From: Flavobacterium pectinovorum
Lineage (GTDB): Bacteria; Bacteroidota; Bacteroidia; Flavobacteriales; Flavobacteriaceae
Direction: 5' to 3'
Assembly: GCF_900142715.1 (NCBI RefSeq)
Contig: NZ_FRBX01000006.1
Coordinates: 343,658 to 407,657 of the forward strand
Length of the DNA: 64,000 nt
Made by a program: the position numbers and the translations under genes. The stretch's first letter is position 1. Every line of letters begins with the position of its first letter. Positions 57,004-64,000 of the stretch are shown piece by piece. Under the pieces are notes generated by a model. The model searched no databases. It was not told where the DNA came from and worked only from the letters and a program-made list of their open reading frames with translations.

Positions 57004-57924
57004 ATGTTGAAATATGGTAAAGTTTTCGGTTTAGTAGTTTTTGTCTTTTTGTTTGCCATGTGTAACCAAAAAAGCAAAAACGAATCGAAAGAAACAATTT
57101 TAAAGGGATCAATTGATATTGTTACTGATGAAACGATAAAACCAATTGTAGATGACCAGGTAGCTGTTTTTGAAGGAACGTATTACGATGCTAAAATTAC
57201 TGTAAAACCTAAGTCAGAAGGTGAGCTTATAAATGATTTGTTAAGTCAGAAAGCTAAAGTAGTAGTGACAGCTCGTAATCTAACTAAAGAGGAATTACAA
57301 AAATTTGAAAAGAGTAAAATTAATCCAAGAGTAACTCCTTTCGCAGTTGATGCAATTGCTTTAATTTCAAACAAAAGCAATAATGATACTTTAATTGCGT
57401 TGAAGTCAGTAATAGATTTTATGCAAGGTAAATCAGACACAAGAATTAAAGGTTTAGTTTTTGATAATCCAAATTCAAGTACGGTGCGCTATATGAAGGA
57501 TTTGGCAAAGGTTAAAGAAATTCCGTCAAATGGTGTTTTTTCTTTCAAAACAAATGATGAAGTTATTAAATTTGTTTCGGAGAATGATGGAATGATTGGT
57601 GTTGTTGGCGTAAATTGGTTATCACAGCCTTCTCCAAATATGGTTGACATTGTAAAGAAAATTAATGTTTTGAGCGTAAAAGGATTAAAAGATAATAACT
57701 ATTATAATCCAACACAAAATGATCTTGCTGAATTAAAATATCCTTTGGCACGTGATTTGTTTATTATAAATTGTCAGGGATATTCTGGATTAGGAATGGG
57801 GTTTGCTTCATTCATCGCCGGAGATATTGGACAACGTATAGTTTTAAAATCTGGATTGCTCCCTGTTAGAACTCCCGGAAGAAAACTACAAATTAGAAGT
57901 CAAATTATAAACGATAAAGAATAA
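57004..57924 (+). CDS. PstS-like substrate-binding lipoprotein
   Basis: 306 residues. Lipoprotein-like signal (MLKYGKVFGLVVFVFLFAMC, Cys20). The fold pattern (GSIDIVTDETIKPIVDDQVAVFEGTYYDAKITVKP, then FDNPNSSTVRYM and DLFIINCQGYSGLGMGFASFIAGDIGQRIVLKSGLLPV) matches the PstS phosphate-binding family. No PstCAB transporter genes accompany it. It sits inside the Ton operon, 3 bases after the preceding gene, so its ligand may not be phosphate. Confidence 0.85.
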   Translation: MLKYGKVFGLVVFVFLFAMCNQKSKNESKETILKGSIDIVTDETIKPIVDDQVAVFEGTYYDAKITVKPKSEGELINDLLSQKAKVVVTARNLTKEELQKFEKSKINPRVTPFAVDAIALISNKSNNDTLIALKSVIDFMQGKSDTRIKGLVFDNPNSSTVRYMKDLAKVKEIPSNGVFSFKTNDEVIKFVSENDGMIGVVGVNWLSQPSPNMVDIVKKINVLSVKGLKDNNYYNPTQNDLAELKYPLARDLFIINCQGYSGLGMGFASFIAGDIGQRIVLKSGLLPVRTPGRKLQIRSQIINDKE

Positions 57925-57940
57925 ATTAATTACAATAAAG

Positions 57941-59611
57941 ATGAATAAATTTAAAATTTTTAGTCTTGCCTTAGTTGCTTCAGCTTCTGTAGTAAAAGCG
58001 CAAGATATCAAAGAAGCTAAAAAAGCAATCGATGCAGAGCAATTTCAAAAAGCAAAATCATTGCTGAAATCAATCATTAAAGCAAAACCATCTGATGGAG
58101 AAGCTAATTTTGTTTTAGGTAATGTTTACTTAAATCAATCTATTATTGATTCTGCTAAAATTTATTACTTAAATGGATTAGAAGCATCTGAAAAGAAACA
58201 CTTAAACTATATAGGTTTAGCTCAAATTGATCTTGATAATAAAAATACTGCTTCAGCTACTGCTAATTTTGGGTTAGCAACAAAAGACATAAAACGTAAA
58301 GATGTAGATGAATTTATTTACATTGGTAAAGCATACATGAATTCAGTAAATCCTGATTATACAAATGCTGTTGCCTCTTTGAAAAAAGCTTTAGCTATTG
58401 AACCACAAAATGCTCAGGCGCTTTTAGCAATTGGTGATGCATATTATGGAGCAAATAATCAAAATGACGCTTACAAAGCATATCGTGATGCATTTACTGC
58501 AGATCCAACACTTTTGAGAGCTAAAATGCAATTGGGAGTTTTGTTAAAAGGAGCAAAATCTTATGAGGAAGCTATTAAATCTTTCAATGAAGTTATTGCT
58601 TTAAATGCTAATTATGGACCTGTTTACAGAGAATTAGCTGAAACATATTACAAATGGGCTAGAAATAAACCTTCTACTTCTACTGTTAACTTGCAAAAAG
58701 CAATTACGAATTACGAGAAATATTTAAGCCTTACAGACTATTCTTTAGATTCAAAAATGCGTCATGCAGATTTCCTAATCTTAGTTAAAGATTATAAAAA
58801 TCTTGAAGTTGTTGCAAACAAAATGATTGCTGAAGATAAAGTTAATCCAAGAATCTTTAGATATTTAGGATATGCTGCTTATGAAAATGGAAATTATGAT
58901 GTAGCTATTAAATCTATTGAAGATTATATTAAAGTACCAACAAATAAAATTATCGGAAGAGATTATTTGTATTTAGGTTACGCAAAGATTAAAAAAGGAA
59001 CTAATGCAGAAGGTGTTGTTGATCCTGCAGTTTTTAATGCTGGTTTAGCCGAAATTAAAAAAGGAGTTGCGATGGATCCTTTAGCTGTTGAAGAGCTTGG
59101 TGATTTTGGTAAAGAATTATTTGGTAAAAAACAATTTGCTCAGGCTGCAGCTCTTTATGAATTGAGCTCTAGTAATACAGAATCAAAAAATTACCTAACT
59201 GATAATGTGTATTATGGAATCTCTCTTTATTATGCAAATGTAAATAAAACGGCTACAGCTCCTGAAGTTGTTGCTGATTTAGGTAAAGCTGATGCTGCTT
59301 TTGACAGAGTTTTGGTTGCTTCTCCTACTTATGATGAAGCTTACTTATACAAAGGCAGAATCAATAACCTGTTAGAGAAAGATGATCAAATTATCAAAAA
59401 CTACGAAGAGTATATTACTAAAATAACTGCAAAAGGTGCTGAAGAATTAGCGAAACCTGCGACAGTTAAGAAAATTGTAGAAGCTTACAATAGCATTGGT
59501 GCTAGTTATGCTAATACAGATAAAGCTAAAGCGGTTGAATATTTCAATAAAACTTTAGTTTTAGATCCGGCTAATACTTATGCTCAACAATCTGTGAAAG
59601 CTTTAAAATAA
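57941..59611 (+). CDS. Periplasmic tetratricopeptide-repeat protein
   Basis: 556 residues. Signal peptide MNKFKIFSLALVASASVVKAQ. Around ten TPR-like helix pairs, for example KAKSLLKSIIKAKPSDGEANFVLGNVYLNQSIIDSAK, AVASLKKALAIEPQNAQALLAIGDAYY and ALAIEP-type spacing. It ends AVEYFNKTLVLDPANTYAQQSVKALK. A protein-interaction scaffold in the periplasm or outer membrane; last gene of the Ton operon, followed by a strong terminator. Its partners may be the PstS-like protein or TonB. Confidence 0.88.
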   Translation: MNKFKIFSLALVASASVVKAQDIKEAKKAIDAEQFQKAKSLLKSIIKAKPSDGEANFVLGNVYLNQSIIDSAKIYYLNGLEASEKKHLNYIGLAQIDLDNKNTASATANFGLATKDIKRKDVDEFIYIGKAYMNSVNPDYTNAVASLKKALAIEPQNAQALLAIGDAYYGANNQNDAYKAYRDAFTADPTLLRAKMQLGVLLKGAKSYEEAIKSFNEVIALNANYGPVYRELAETYYKWARNKPSTSTVNLQKAITNYEKYLSLTDYSLDSKMRHADFLILVKDYKNLEVVANKMIAEDKVNPRIFRYLGYAAYENGNYDVAIKSIEDYIKVPTNKIIGRDYLYLGYAKIKKGTNAEGVVDPAVFNAGLAEIKKGVAMDPLAVEELGDFGKELFGKKQFAQAAALYELSSSNTESKNYLTDNVYYGISLYYANVNKTATAPEVVADLGKADAAFDRVLVASPTYDEAYLYKGRINNLLEKDDQIIKNYEEYITKITAKGAEELAKPATVKKIVEAYNSIGASYANTDKAKAVEYFNKTLVLDPANTYAQQSVKALK

Positions 59612-59635
59612 TTATAGTTTTCTAATTAAATACAA

Positions 59636-59667
59636 AACCGATAGCTCGCAAGACTATCGGTTTTTTT
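59636..59667 (+). terminator. Terminator of the Ton operon
   Basis: AACCGATAG (59636-59644), 9-base loop, CTATCGGTT (59654-59662), then TTTTT. Confidence 0.9.
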
Positions 59668-59693
59668 GTTCCGTATTTAATTGACTATCTTTG
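59665..59693 (+). promoter_or_regulatory. Promoter for queE
   Basis: TTTG (59665-59668), 17 bases, TATCTTTG (59686-59693), an exact consensus match with ATG 17 bases later. The -33 element overlaps the preceding terminator T-run. Confidence 0.65.
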
Positions 59694-59710
59694 CACTTTA
59701 AAATAAAATA

Positions 59711-60343
59711 ATGTTATCAAAAGAAATACAATTAGAAGTAAATAAAGGAGCGATGTTGCCTTTGATGGAAGAATTTTATACCATTCAGGGCGAAGGTTTT
59801 CATACAGGAACAGCTGCTTACTTTATACGAATTGGAGGTTGTGACGTAGGTTGCCATTGGTGTGACGTAAAAGAAAGTTGGAATGCAGAATTACATCCGC
59901 CAACAAGTGTTGATTTAATTGTAAAGAACGCTGCAACTTATGCTGATACAGTTGTAATAACAGGAGGAGAACCATTAACATGGGATATGACTTTATTAAC
60001 TCAGGAATTAAAAAATAAAAATTTAAAAGTTCATATAGAAACCTCAGGCGCTTATCCGCTTACAGGATTTTGGGATTGGATTTGTCTTTCTCCTAAAAAA
60101 AACAAATTACCAACCCAAACAGTTTATGATAATGCACACGAATTAAAAGTGATTATTTATAATAAACACGATTTTATCTTTGCAGAAGAACAAGCTGAAC
60201 TTGTAAATGATGGTGCAATTTTATTTCTTCAGCCTGAGTGGAGTAAAAAAGAAGAAATGACGCCTTTAATTGTTGATTATGTAATGAACAATCCAAAATG
60301 GAGAGTTTCATTACAAACACATAAATATTTAAATATTCCATAA
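59711..60343 (+). CDS. queE: 7-carboxy-7-deazaguanine synthase
   Basis: 210 residues. Radical SAM enzyme converting 6-carboxytetrahydropterin to CDG in queuosine precursor synthesis. Cluster-binding CxxxCxxC motif at Cys44, Cys48 and Cys51 (IGGCDVGCHWCDVKESW). PLMEEFYTIQGEGFHTG at the start and VVITGGEPLTWD (SAM region) are diagnostic. Short promoter-to-ATG distance. Complements queA at 33073 in the same pathway. Confidence 0.95.
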   Translation: MLSKEIQLEVNKGAMLPLMEEFYTIQGEGFHTGTAAYFIRIGGCDVGCHWCDVKESWNAELHPPTSVDLIVKNAATYADTVVITGGEPLTWDMTLLTQELKNKNLKVHIETSGAYPLTGFWDWICLSPKKNKLPTQTVYDNAHELKVIIYNKHDFIFAEEQAELVNDGAILFLQPEWSKKEEMTPLIVDYVMNNPKWRVSLQTHKYLNIP

Positions 60344-60355
60344 ATGGTCTAAAAC

Positions 60356-60392
60356 AAAAAAAAACTCTTCAAACGAAGAGTTTTTTTTGTTT
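60356..60392. terminator. Bidirectional terminator between queE and DinB-like gene
   Basis: AAAACTCTTC, aaac, GAAGAGTTTT flanked by an A-run on the left and a T-run on the right, so it works on both strands. Confidence 0.85.
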
Positions 60393-60445
60393 TAAGTAAA
60401 TAGTATACAACAATGTATAAAATGTATAAAAAGGATACAATGTTT

Positions 60446-60991
60446 TTATTTCCAGTTGTTATATTTTTTTAAAGAAGTAACATGCGCTAGGTGATGATTT
60501 CCGTGCCAGGCATAAAGACCGATAATTTCTTTTATTTTATATTCTGAGTTATTTTCCGGATGAATAAATGATTTTTCAAGTTCAGTTTTGGATAAACTTT
60601 TCATTAAAAATGCCAGTCGCGCATGTAAGCCTTCCAACAAAGTCAAACTTGACTCTATTGGCATAAGTAAATTATCTGGCAAAGCCGACCAAAGATTTTC
60701 GTCATATGGTTTTATAACCGGATTATTTTCTGTTAAAGTCCATTTTATTCGAATAAAACAATTCATATGGCTTTCGGCACAATGATGGATTACTTGGCGA
60801 ACTGTCCATCCACCAGGACGGTATGGAGTATCAAGCTGATCATTATTTAAATTTCCTGTTTCTTTTTTCAGTCTTTCTGGAAAAGATTCTATTTCTTCAA
60901 TCTTGGCTAATATATAATCTGATGAATACGTTTTAGGAGCAATAAATTTTCCAATCGGGTATTTTAATTTTTCTAAATCTAAATTTTCCAT
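60446..60991 (-). CDS. DinB/YfiT-family putative metal-dependent hydrolase or thiol transferase
   Basis: 181 residues, four-helix DinB fold. It starts LKYPIGKFIAPKTYSSDYI. Three metal-ligand His positions are visible: WTVRQVIHHCAESH (first) and YAWHGNHHLAHV (two). This matches the YfiT/bacillithiol-S-transferase subgroup. Flavobacteria lack firm bacillithiol data in this window, so the exact substrate is unsettled. It follows the methyltransferase gene after 14 bases on the same strand. Confidence 0.88.
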   Translation of the reverse strand: MENLDLEKLKYPIGKFIAPKTYSSDYILAKIEEIESFPERLKKETGNLNNDQLDTPYRPGGWTVRQVIHHCAESHMNCFIRIKWTLTENNPVIKPYDENLWSALPDNLLMPIESSLTLLEGLHARLAFLMKSLSKTELEKSFIHPENNSEYKIKEIIGLYAWHGNHHLAHVTSLKKYNNWK

Positions 60992-61005
60992 GAATTCGAG
61001 TGTAT

Positions 61006-61713
61006 TTAAATTGAAAGTCTGGCCAAATAATCATAATGTTCTCCTTCTAAAACAAGTTCACATTTTAATCCATTTGCAATAGCAGCATTTTGAAGTGTGT
61101 TATAATCTAAGTACAACCAATCAAAAGGCTCTTCTTTTTCTCCTTTATAAGAAATATTAAAAACAAGTTCGCCATAATAATCATTATTTGATGGAATCCA
61201 CTTTCCGCCATCTTCATCTTCGTCAAACATATATATTATATCAGAACTATCTAATAAAATTTGTCCGCCTTCATTTAAAAGTGATTTTAGTTTCGATAAG
61301 TATTTATTGCAGTTATCTAATTTTCCAAAAATGCCAACGCCATTCATCAATAATATAATGGTATCGAATTTTTCTTCCTCAAAATCTAAAATATTCTGAA
61401 CCTTGGCATTTTTTACACCTCTAAGTTTACAGGTTTCTATTGCTTTTTCTGAAATATCTATAGAAGTAACCTCTAGCTTTCGATCATTTTGTAATGACAA
61501 GCTATGGCTTCCGGCTCCGCAACCTACATCAAGTATTTTTCCAGTTGCTAATTGTAGTGCCTTTTGCTCAATTTTGGGCATTTCAATATAAGAACGGAAT
61601 AAATAATCTACGCTCATTTCATCTTCTTCAGAAATTGTAGTTTCGGTAATAATATGTTCAGGTGAATTATTGGTCTGAAAATCAAACATTGCTTTTCCAA
61701 AAAGATCTTTCAT
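61006..61713 (-). CDS. Class I SAM-dependent methyltransferase
   Basis: 235 residues. SAM-binding motif I GKILDVGCGAGSHSLSL (about residues 59-75), acidic motif II in VTSIDISEKAIETC, and motif IV-like FDTIILLMNGVGIFG. N-terminal helical segment TISEEDEMSVDYLFRSYIEMPKIEQKAL. Substrate not identifiable. Upstream member of a two-gene unit with the DinB-like gene. Confidence 0.87.
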   Translation of the reverse strand: MKDLFGKAMFDFQTNNSPEHIITETTISEEDEMSVDYLFRSYIEMPKIEQKALQLATGKILDVGCGAGSHSLSLQNDRKLEVTSIDISEKAIETCKLRGVKNAKVQNILDFEEEKFDTIILLMNGVGIFGKLDNCNKYLSKLKSLLNEGGQILLDSSDIIYMFDEDEDGGKWIPSNNDYYGELVFNISYKGEKEEPFDWLYLDYNTLQNAAIANGLKCELVLEGEHYDYLARLSI

Positions 61714-61756
61714 GGTAATTTAGTTCAAAGTTTAAGGTTTCAAGTTTAAAGTTGCT

Positions 61757-61764
61757 TAATTTTG
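61757..61764 (+). promoter_or_regulatory. -7 promoter element TAATTTTG
   Basis: Exact TAnnTTTG match 24 bases before the TTG start at 61788. This places the transcription start about 10 bases before the codon and supports the TTG reading. Confidence 0.5.
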
Positions 61765-61787
61765 TACATCAACTTTAAAAAGCAAAC

Positions 61788-62282
61788 TTGAAACAGATTT
61801 TAAATAACTTAAATAAGTTAGCCAAAGATAAGCATATCGAAAATAAAAAGTATTTTGATAAGCTGAAAAAGAAACAACCTAAAAACTTAGATTATGTAAT
61901 GCAGGATTTGCATGATGCCGAATTTAAAAAGACAGATTGTTTACAATGTGCCAATTGTTGTAAAACAACCGGGCCATTATTTACTTTGGCGGATATTGAA
62001 AGAATTTCAAAATCTTTTAGACAAAAACCACAGCAATTTATTGATCAATATCTTCGAATAGATGAAGATAAAGATTATGTTTTAAAAAGTGTGCCCTGTA
62101 CTTTTCTTGATAATGAAAACTATTGTATGATTTATGATGTTCGGCCGAAAGCGTGCAGAGAATTTCCTCATACTGACAGAAAAAAGTTTCATCAAATTGC
62201 AGATCTTACATTGAAAAATGTTGCGATTTGTCCGGCAGCATATAATATTGTTGAAGAAATGAAAAAGAAATTACCACTTTAA
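61788..62282 (+). CDS. YkgJ-family cysteine-cluster protein
   Basis: 164 residues with a TTG start at 61788; the first internal ATG (VMQDL) lies after ~36 residues and would remove conserved N-terminal sequence. The N-terminal helix is basic (MKQILNNLNKLAKDKHIENKKYF). Cys cluster: CLQCANCC (about 45-52), then VPCTFLDNENYCMIYDVRPKACREFPH, and a final NVAICPAAYN. Expected to bind Fe-S or zinc. Function unknown; it is distantly similar to the DUF3109 protein at 12952. Confidence 0.88.
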   Translation: MKQILNNLNKLAKDKHIENKKYFDKLKKKQPKNLDYVMQDLHDAEFKKTDCLQCANCCKTTGPLFTLADIERISKSFRQKPQQFIDQYLRIDEDKDYVLKSVPCTFLDNENYCMIYDVRPKACREFPHTDRKKFHQIADLTLKNVAICPAAYNIVEEMKKKLPL

Positions 62283-62395
62283 GAACTTAAATGTTTTGTA
62301 ATTGTTTTTAGTTACAATTCGTTTTTGCTTTTTTAAATGTATTTTTGAATAAGATAAACTTAACCAACTTAATAAATCAATAAGACCCTTATAAA

Positions 62396-63631
62396 TTGAA
62401 TCTGGAATATTTTATAGCAAAAAGACTTATTACTGCCAAAGATTACAAAAGCAGTATTTCGGCCCCGATCATCAAAATTGCCATTTCGGCTATTGCCATT
62501 GGCATTATAATGATGTTGGTTTCAGTTGCAACCGGAATTGGATTACAACAAAAAATACGCGAAAAAGTTTCAGCTTTCAATGGTCAAATTATTATTTCGA
62601 ATTACGATAATAATAATTCAGATGTAACATTGGTTCCAATTTCTAAAAAACAAGATTTTTATCCCAATTTTAAGTCAGTTCCAGAGGTAAGTCATATTCA
62701 GGCAATCGCAAGTAAAGCGGGAATCATTAGAACTGAAAATTCATTTGAAGGAATTATTTTCAAAGGAGTAGGAGGAGATTATGACTGGAATAATATAAAA
62801 GAATATTTAGTAGAAGGTAAATTACCGGATTTTTCTAAAAACTTAAATGAAGAAGTAATTATTTCCAAATTTCTGGCAAATCGCTTAGACTTAAAAGTTG
62901 GAGATAATTTTAATACCTTTTTTATTAAAGAAGAACAAGGCAAGATGCCCAATAGTCGTCGATTCAAAATTACGGGTATTTTTAATTCAGGATTCCAGGA
63001 TTTCGATGCAACTTATATAATAGGAGATATTCGCCATATACAACGAATCAATAAATGGAATCTGGATCAGGTTGGCGCTTTTGAAGTTTTTGTAAAAGAT
63101 TTTAAGAATATTAAAACAACCGGTGATCAAATTTACGAACAAACATCTTCAAGTTTAGATACAAAAACTATAGTTGAAAAATACAGTTATATATTCGATT
63201 GGTTACAGCTCTTCGATTTCAATATCATCGTTATTTTGGCGGTTATGATTTTAGTAGCCACTATAAACATGGTTGTAGCTTTATTGGTTCTTATTTTAGA
63301 ACGCACACAAATGATTGGAATTCTAAAAGCATTAGGAGCTAATAATTGGACAGTTCGCAAAATATTTTTGTACAATGCTTTCTATCTCATTATACGAGGA
63401 CTCTTTTGGGGGAATGTAATAGGTATTTCCATATTGCTCATTCAGCAGCAATTCGGGATTGTTCAGTTAAATCCTGAAAATTATTATGTCAACCAGGCAC
63501 CGGTTTATATAAATTGGGGCTATGTGATTTTATTGAATCTGTTGACTATTACAATTTGCTTTCTGGTATTGCTGATTCCTTCCTATATCATAACCAAGAT
63601 TTCTCCAGTTAAAGCTATTCGATTCGATTAG
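62396..63631 (+). CDS. LolC/FtsX-type ABC transporter permease
   Basis: 411 residues, TTG start at 62396 (family N-terminus NLEYFIAKRL). One transmembrane helix near residues 23-45 (PIIKIAISAIAIGIIMMLVSVA), a long periplasmic MacB-like domain (about 46-265) with EVSHIQAIASKAGI and EVIISKFLANRLDLKVGD, and three helices at the C-terminus. This is the LolC/E layout for lipoprotein release to the outer membrane, or a MacB-type exporter. The ATPase subunit is not in the window. Ends SPVKAIRFD, the usual end for the family. Confidence 0.9.
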   Translation: MNLEYFIAKRLITAKDYKSSISAPIIKIAISAIAIGIIMMLVSVATGIGLQQKIREKVSAFNGQIIISNYDNNNSDVTLVPISKKQDFYPNFKSVPEVSHIQAIASKAGIIRTENSFEGIIFKGVGGDYDWNNIKEYLVEGKLPDFSKNLNEEVIISKFLANRLDLKVGDNFNTFFIKEEQGKMPNSRRFKITGIFNSGFQDFDATYIIGDIRHIQRINKWNLDQVGAFEVFVKDFKNIKTTGDQIYEQTSSSLDTKTIVEKYSYIFDWLQLFDFNIIVILAVMILVATINMVVALLVLILERTQMIGILKALGANNWTVRKIFLYNAFYLIIRGLFWGNVIGISILLIQQQFGIVQLNPENYYVNQAPVYINWGYVILLNLLTITICFLVLLIPSYIITKISPVKAIRFD

Positions 63632-63655
63632 TATAATTAAGAATTCACATTTACA

Positions 63656-63693
63656 ATCCGGCAAGTTTTTAATAACTGTCGGATTTGTTTTTT
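63656..63693 (+). terminator. Putative terminator after permease gene
   Basis: AATCCG (63656-63661) / CGGATT (63681-63686), inner AGT/ACT pairing, then TGTTTTTT. Confidence 0.6.
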
Positions 63694-63780
63694 ATATAAG
63701 GTGAAAATTATACTGTAATATATAAGTGTGATTTTGTCAGAGCGAAGTCGGAGTTCCTTTATTGAAATTAATATTAATGA

Positions 63781-63864
63781 GGAGCTGTTTCCCGCTGTTC
63801 CTTCCAATCTTTTGTGGTGAACCGCACCACAAAAGGATTTTCCCTCCCATCGGGGCTAGGGGAG
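63781..63864. other. GC-richer structured element, candidate RNA or repeat
   Basis: Between the permease terminator and the window end (369 bases) there is no convincing protein gene. The stretch GAGCTGTTTCCCGCTGTTCC (63781-63800) is followed by a perfect 11-base hairpin CTTTTGTGGTG, aaccg, CACCACAAAAG (63808-63834), and by CCATCGGGGCTAGGGGAG (63847-63864). It is markedly richer in G+C than its surroundings. It resembles an element I recall from other flavobacterial spacers, unverified. Peptides read from it look meaningless. Confidence 0.5.
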
Positions 63865-64000
63865 TTGTTTTCAGGAGAAGTGTTGTTTATATAAGGAGAA
63901 AGCAGAAAAAAAAGACTTTGTGTCTTAATGCCTTTGTTGCAAAAAGCCAAAAAAGGCATTCAAAAGGATAAAATCCCGGAAAAAAGCAGAAAGCAAATGT

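Noticed and set aside
59611..59711. preQ1 riboswitch upstream of queE or queA
   Set aside because: The leader of queE is about 10 bases from the predicted start and that of queA ~55 bases; neither contains a recognisable preQ1 aptamer.
63762..63971. 69-residue plus-strand and 61-residue minus-strand open frames at the right edge
   Set aside because: Composition is unlike local proteins; both frames simply read through the structured element at 63781-63864 and its surroundings.

Overview
This window is a stretch of a Bacteroidota chromosome, almost certainly Flavobacterium or a close relative. The DNA is AT-rich. Upstream regions carry the Bacteroidota promoter pattern (TTG or TTTG, then TAnnTTTG) and show no Shine-Dalgarno sequences. 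The gene order also fits: exbB-exbD-exbD-tonB-pstS-TPR, and pheA-aminotransferase-tyrA-DAHP synthase/chorismate mutase-rsgA-dtd-mazG-aroA-queA. I see about 59 genes. There is no rRNA, tRNA, CRISPR array, insertion sequence or phage. Most genes are housekeeping, and coding density is high except for spacers packed with palindromic repeats.

Layout. 1-3.4 kb: a membrane-anchored AraC-type regulator and a large outer-membrane beta-barrel protein. 3.5-12.5 kb: aspartate kinase, an acetyltransferase, fructose-1,6-bisphosphatase, a TerB protein, a tight run of HupE-like protein, dCMP deaminase and S41 protease, small secreted proteins, and a MarC operon. 13-17.5 kb: a DUF3109 protein and a eukaryote-like class I ribonucleotide reductase (nrdB, nrdA). 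17.9-20.5 kb: a secreted DUF1800/DUF1501 pair. 20.7-34 kb: aromatic amino-acid biosynthesis, rsgA, dtd, two DUF3857 transglutaminase-like proteins, mazG, aroA and queA. 34-42.4 kb: kynureninase, a glycine-zipper lipoprotein, an unrecognised 603-residue TIM-barrel-like protein, an AsmA-like protein and a penicillin acylase. 42.5-50.2 kb: a minus-strand accessory block with two beta-lactamase-fold serine hydrolases, stand-alone and fused NTF2-like domains, an AraC regulator, an alpha/beta hydrolase and small proteins. 50.5-53.5 kb: kynurenine 3-monooxygenase and a HerA-like ATPase. 53.8-59.6 kb: the Ton energy-transduction operon. 59.7-63.6 kb: queE, a DinB/YfiT protein, a methyltransferase, a YkgJ-type protein and a LolC-like permease.

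Main discovery. Upstream of prephenate dehydratase (20695-20901) lies a complete candidate translation-coupled attenuator. It has a promoter, a 26-codon leader peptide with six Phe and two Tyr codons, a strong intrinsic terminator ending 6 bases before the pheA start codon, and an exactly complementary antiterminator pairing (AGGATTGT with ACAATCCT). The parts are spaced as ribosome stalling would require. This predicts that Phe (and perhaps Tyr) supply controls the aromatic operon.

Other points of interest are the 603-residue protein with a late cysteine cluster; a DUF3857 pair in which one member has lost its catalytic Cys and His; several families of perfect intergenic palindromes; shared 5' leaders in the serine/alpha-beta hydrolase block; and a structured GC-richer element at the right edge that may be a non-coding RNA or a repeat.
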